Source of the DNA: DASUNQ01 sp035536455
Lineage (GTDB): Bacteria > Acidobacteriota > Thermoanaerobaculia > Multivoradales > UBA5704
DNA length: 64,000 nucleotides
Assembly (NCBI GenBank): GCA_035536455.1
Contig: DATLOC010000009.1
Span: forward strand, 35,704-99,703
Direction: 5' to 3'
The translations under genes were made by a program, and so were the position numbers. Position 1 is the stretch's first letter, and the number at the start of each line of letters is the position of its first letter. Positions 61,324-64,000 of the stretch are shown here, piece after piece. The notes beneath the pieces were generated by a model that did no database searches, was not told the origin of the DNA, and saw nothing but the letters and a program-made list of their open reading frames with translations.

Positions 61324-62061
61324 CTGGGCGGGGGCAACGAGATCCTCCTCTACGGTTTCCACCCCGTCCGCGAGGCCCTCCGCCACCGGCCGCACCAGGT
61401 CGTCCGGGTGTTGGTGGCCGGCGGGCGCGGCGGCCGGCGGCGGGACGAGGTCGAGGAGCTCTGCCGCCGCCACCGGGTGGCGCTCGAGGCGCTCCCCGAG
61501 CGGGCGCTCGCCGCCCTCGCCGGCCCCGCCCACAACGGCTTCGCCGCCGAGGTACGGGAAGGGGCCGGGGAGGTAGCCGGCGCAGACCCTGATCTCCTGG
61601 TGCTGGTCGAGGACGTTCAGGACCCGCGCAACCTCGGCGCCCTCCTGCGGGTGTGCGAAGGGGCGGGGGTGGGGCGGGTGCTGGTGCGCGACCGCGGCTC
61701 GGCGCCGCTGACCCCCGCGGTGGTCAAGACCGCCGCCGGCGCGGCCGAGTGGCTGGCGGTCGAGCGGATCGTCAACCCGGCGCAGAGCCTCGAGGCGCTC
61801 AAGGCGCAGGGCTTCTGGGTCTACGGCGCCGCCGAGGGGGGCGAAGCGCCCTGGAATGTTGACCTTACGGGGAAGGTTGTACTGTGCATGGGGGGCGAGG
61901 AGAAGGGGCTGCGGGCGCGCACCCGCCAACTCTGCGACCGGCTGATCGGGCTGCCGATGCGCGGCCGGGTCGAGTCGCTCAACCTCGCCACCGCCGCGGC
62001 GGCGCTCCTCTACGAGGCCGTGCGGCAGCGAGCGGTTGCCGGTGGCGAGGGCAGGGGTTAG
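61324..62061 (+). CDS. rlmB: 23S rRNA 2'-O-methyltransferase, RlmB/TrmH-type (SpoU family)
   Basis: A SpoU-family RNA methyltransferase of about 245 residues. The N-terminal substrate domain starts ILLYGFHPVREALRHRPHQVVRVLVAGG. The trefoil-knot catalytic domain has LLVLVEDVQDPRNLGALLRVCEGAGV (motif 1), VVLCMGGEEKGLRARTRQLCDRLIGLPMRG (motif 2) and VESLNLATAAAALLYEA (motif 3). No ATG, GTG or TTG precedes the domain in frame until far inside frr. I place the start at CTG (LGGGNEILLYGFHP), which fits the family length, but an upstream CTG at 61306 is possible. Confidence 0.82.
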   Translation: MGGGNEILLYGFHPVREALRHRPHQVVRVLVAGGRGGRRRDEVEELCRRHRVALEALPERALAALAGPAHNGFAAEVREGAGEVAGADPDLLVLVEDVQDPRNLGALLRVCEGAGVGRVLVRDRGSAPLTPAVVKTAAGAAEWLAVERIVNPAQSLEALKAQGFWVYGAAEGGEAPWNVDLTGKVVLCMGGEEKGLRARTRQLCDRLIGLPMRGRVESLNLATAAAALLYEAVRQRAVAGGEGRG

Positions 62062-62064
62062 ACT
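62036..62064 (+). promoter_or_regulatory. Candidate sigma-70 promoter for the tRNA-Thr/Tyr/Gly cluster
   Basis: TTGCCG, 17-bp spacer, TAGACT, overlapping the end of rlmB and ending 22 bp before tRNA-Thr(TGT). Each box matches 4 of 6 consensus bases. Confidence 0.5.
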
Positions 62065-62086
62065 GCCGCGGCTCCGGGGAGCCCCT

Positions 62087-62161
62087 GCCGGCATAGCTCA
62101 GCGGTAGAGCAACTGTCTTGTAAACAGTAGGTCCCCGGTTCGATTCCGGGTGCCGGCTCCA
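62087..62161 (+). tRNA. tRNA-Thr (TGT)
   Basis: A 75-nt cloverleaf with encoded CCA. The acceptor is GCCGGCA/TGCCGGC, the anticodon arm ACTGT-CTTGTAA-ACAGT (anticodon TGT) and the T arm CCCGG-TTCGATT-CCGGG. First of the Thr-Tyr-Gly series. Confidence 0.96.
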
Positions 62162-62188
62162 GGTCCGGTCACACAGTTCTTTTCTCTC

Positions 62189-62275
62189 GGAGGCGTGGCC
62201 GAGCGGTCAATGGCAGCAGACTGTAAATCTGCCGGGCAAAGCCCTACGGTGGTTCAAATCCATCCGCCTCCACCA
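62189..62275 (+). tRNA. tRNA-Tyr (GTA)
   Basis: An 87-nt tRNA with a long class II variable arm and encoded CCA. The acceptor is GGAGGCG/CGCCTCC, the anticodon arm GCAGA-CTGTAAA-TCTGC (anticodon GTA) and the variable stem GGGC/GCCC. Confidence 0.96.
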
Positions 62276-62292
62276 TTCCCTTCGCTCTCTAC

Positions 62293-62367
62293 GCGGGAGT
62301 AACTCAGGGGTAGAGTCGCAGCCTTCCAAGCTGCTGGTCGCGGGTTCGAATCCCGTCTCCCGCTCCA
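62293..62367 (+). tRNA. tRNA-Gly (TCC)
   Basis: A 75-nt cloverleaf with encoded CCA. The acceptor is GCGGGAG/CTCCCGC, the anticodon arm GCAGC-CTTCCAA-GCTGC (anticodon TCC) and the T arm GCGGG-TTCGAAT-CCCGT. It is the last tRNA before the insertion of dead gene fragments. Confidence 0.96.
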
Positions 62368-62470
62368 TCATTCCTCGCTTCGCTCGTCATGCTGGACGGA
62401 AGACGGTCTTCGGTGGCCGTCCCGCTCGCTTCGCTCGCGGGGAGGCGGAGCGAAATCCCGGCAGGTCCGT

Positions 62471-62743
62471 TCAACTATTTCTAGGTACCAGCGCGCCGTG
62501 CTCGGGGGTGCAGAAGGCGCTGGCCGAGTAGAACCATCCGTCCTCGGTCGGTCCGTGCGCCAGCCGCTCGAGGCGGAAGGTGGACGGCGAGGTCGGCCAG
62601 TAGATCGTCCGCTCGTCAAAGGGGTGGGTGAGGTCGACGAGCTCGGCGCCGGCGAGGTCGACCAGCGGGTGCTCGTGGGCCGGCGGCGCGGCGGGCGAGC
62701 AGGCGGCGCAGGCGAGCGACAGCAGGAGCGCGCTGCGGCACAT
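62471..62743 (-). pseudogene. Truncated cyclase-family (kynurenine formamidase-like) lipoprotein
   Basis: Ninety codons give a lipoprotein leader (SALLLSLACAAC) and the N-terminus of a metal-dependent cyclase/formamidase: LVDLTHPFDERTIYWPTSP, then WFYSASAFCTPEHGA. In intact family members this point is followed by GTHLDAP, which holds the metal ligands. Here the frame ends after ten unrelated residues (LVPRNS, stop), so the catalytic part is lost. Non-functional remnant. Confidence 0.75.
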
Positions 62744-62787
62744 CGTTCGGGTAATGGGGAAGTCTCCTCTCACTAGAATCCTCTCTC

Positions 62788-63091
62788 ATGCCGCCCCCTC
62801 CGGCGCCGCCGCGGTCGCGGGACGGCACCTTCCTCGTCGTCGCCGCTTCGGCGCTCTGACCCTATCCCGTCTGGCTCACCACGTTCCCGCCGATGGTCGA
62901 CTACCCGCAGCACCTGGCGATGGCGGCCGCCCTCCGCTTCTGGGGAGACCCGGCGCGGGGCTTCGTCGCGACCTACCGCATCGCCTGGGCGGCGCCGCAG
63001 GCGCTCTTCGAATGGCTGACGGCCGGGCTCGCCTGGCTGCTGCCGATCGAGGCGGCGGGGAAGCTCGCCGTGGCGTTGGTGATCGCGCGCG
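62788..63091 (+). pseudogene. Broken membrane protein fragment with in-frame stop
   Basis: Starting at ATG, a Pro-rich leader and hydrophobic segment (GTFLVVAASAL) run into TGA at 62857-62859. The same frame continues PYPVWLTTFPPMVDYPQHLAMAAALRFWGDPARGF ... AAGKLAVALVIARG, the N-terminal part of a multi-pass membrane protein, possibly a glycosyltransferase-like enzyme. It then stops matching abruptly at about 63091. Both the nonsense codon and the truncation mark it as dead. Confidence 0.65.
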
Positions 63092-63310
63092 GACGACTAC
63101 CTGCCGCGCAACGCGGCGCCGGGCGGCTTCTTCGCCATCGCCTGGGACGGCACCCGCCTGCACAGCGAGGGCAACCACCGCAAGACCAAGGAGATCCCCG
63201 ACGGCCGCTACGTGATCGTCCTCGAGGCCCTCCGGGCGCTGGGCGATCCGGAGAACCCGGCGCACCGGCAGAGCTGGACGTCGCCGGTCATCACGCTCGA
63301 CCGCCCGTAA
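63092..63310 (+). pseudogene. 3' fragment of a secreted subtilase-like protein (FlgD/Fn3-like C-terminal domain)
   Basis: The frame starts without initiation codon as DDYLPRNAAPGGFFAIAWDGTRLHSEGN and ends KEIPDGRYVIVLEALRALGDPENPAHRQSWTSPVITLDRP. This resembles the C-terminal domain of secreted S8 peptidases (WDGT ... PDGRYV ... TSPVI.LDRP). The rest of the gene is missing. It abuts the preceding membrane-protein fragment in another frame, so two deletions joined them. Confidence 0.6.
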
Positions 63311-63426
63311 CGCCGGACGGCTGGACACGCCGCCGCTCTTCTGGCACACTGCATCTCCTTCTCCCCGGGCGCTCCCCGGCGTCCGGTGCCTCCCCCGAGG
63401 CAGTCCCCTCCGGGCGGAGGCGGCGC

Positions 63427-63455
63427 TTTACAGGAAGCGGAGAAGGCAGTAAGAT
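63427..63455 (+). promoter_or_regulatory. Sigma-70 promoter for tRNA-Thr(GGT)-tuf
   Basis: TTTACA, 17-bp spacer, TAAGAT, about 65 bp upstream of tRNA-Thr(GGT). The -10 box is identical to that of the rplM promoter. It would keep tuf expressed despite the interruption upstream. Confidence 0.65.
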
Positions 63456-63518
63456 CGCGCGGTTTGCCCGCCTGGCGGGGGCGGGTGTCGGCCGCGTGTC
63501 CTTCGGAACTTACAACAA

Positions 63519-63593
63519 GCCCACGTGGCTCAGGGGTAGAGCACTTCCTTGGTAAGGAAGGGGTCACCGGTTCAAATCCGGTCGTGGGCTCCA
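63519..63593 (+). tRNA. tRNA-Thr (GGT)
   Basis: A 75-nt cloverleaf with encoded CCA. The acceptor is GCCCACG/CGTGGGC, the anticodon arm CTTCC-TTGGTAA-GGAAG (anticodon GGT) and the T arm ACCGG-TTCAAAT-CCGGT. It lies 55 bp upstream of tuf, the conserved order. Confidence 0.96.
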
Positions 63594-63648
63594 TCCCCCA
63601 CCCACCCGGCGCGGCGAGGCTGCAGCACGAGGAGGCGATAGACAGGTC

Positions 63649-64000
<352 letters not shown>

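Noticed and set aside
62857..62859. TGA as selenocysteine codon in the membrane fragment
   Set aside because: No SECIS-like hairpin is evident, the protein is truncated further on, and neighbouring fragments are dead.

Overview
The window is 64 kb of very G+C-rich, densely coding bacterial chromosome from a diderm (Gram-negative-type) heterotroph. An acidobacterial origin (Acidobacteriota) is the best guess. The evidence for it is a VWFA-related secreted protein of the kind abundant in that phylum, a PQQ-type dehydrogenase ending in an FTLxPCRLxDTR-type domain, FadL and RlpA outer-envelope proteins, many GTG/TTG starts and very tight gene packing. The phylum is an inference from gene content; no rRNA gene is present. 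No prophage, transposase, CRISPR array or replication origin was recognised.

Layout. 1-9.3 kb: the N-terminal part of smpB, a DUF4390 protein with an NtrY-like kinase, an orphan antitoxin, a highly palindromic non-coding block (about 3.02-3.48 kb), a YbjN-like protein, a FadL porin with a frameshifted SGNH hydrolase, and a TPR/VWFA pair. 9.3-12 kb: a small accessory patch with a lower-G+C orphan gene, a PIN/Phd toxin-antitoxin pair, an intact PaaI-type thioesterase and scattered fragments of a second thioesterase fused to a carbamate kinase tail. 12-19.8 kb: nucleoside transporter, S9 peptidase, PBP4-type DacB, RsbU-like phosphatase and an NtrC-type regulator. 19.8-27.2 kb (minus strand): one long cluster tilS-hpt-ftsH-folP-cdaA-cdaR-glmM linking tRNA decoding, proteostasis, folate, c-di-AMP signalling and peptidoglycan precursor supply. 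27.3-30.6 kb: three tRNAs, an ArsR-type regulator, MnSOD, L33 and a sulfatase-like lipoprotein.

30.7-40.9 kb: ECF-like sigma factor, HDAC-like deacetylase, a triple-repeat secreted protein, fmt-rsmB, HU, a GT2 glycosyltransferase, moaC, a NamZ-like muramidase, and a nucleotidyltransferase plus small-protein pair that looks like an uncharacterised toxin-antitoxin-type module. 41-54.6 kb: serine synthesis (aminotransferase-serA), ddl, a PQQ sugar dehydrogenase, two tandem RlpA proteins, purB, arcA-arcC, and two secreted or lipoprotein genes of unknown function. 54.6-64 kb: rdgB-coaE-folD-ubiE on the minus strand, then rplM-rpsI-rpsB, tsf-pyrH-frr-rlmB, and the tRNA-Thr/Tyr/Gly ... tRNA-Thr/tuf cluster, which is split by 1.15 kb of dead gene fragments.

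Recurring theme. At least fifteen gene junctions use a 4-nt NTGA stop/start overlap, with ATG, GTG, TTG and once apparently CTG as the start codon, so translational coupling looks like a major organising principle. Several proteins carry unusual active-site substitutions: the PIN toxin, the HPRT-like PRPP loop, the third residue of the CdaA RHR motif, and RdgB. The most unusual non-coding features are the palindromic block near 3 kb, the tRNA 3'-end duplications beside tilS, and the interrupted tRNA-tuf cluster.
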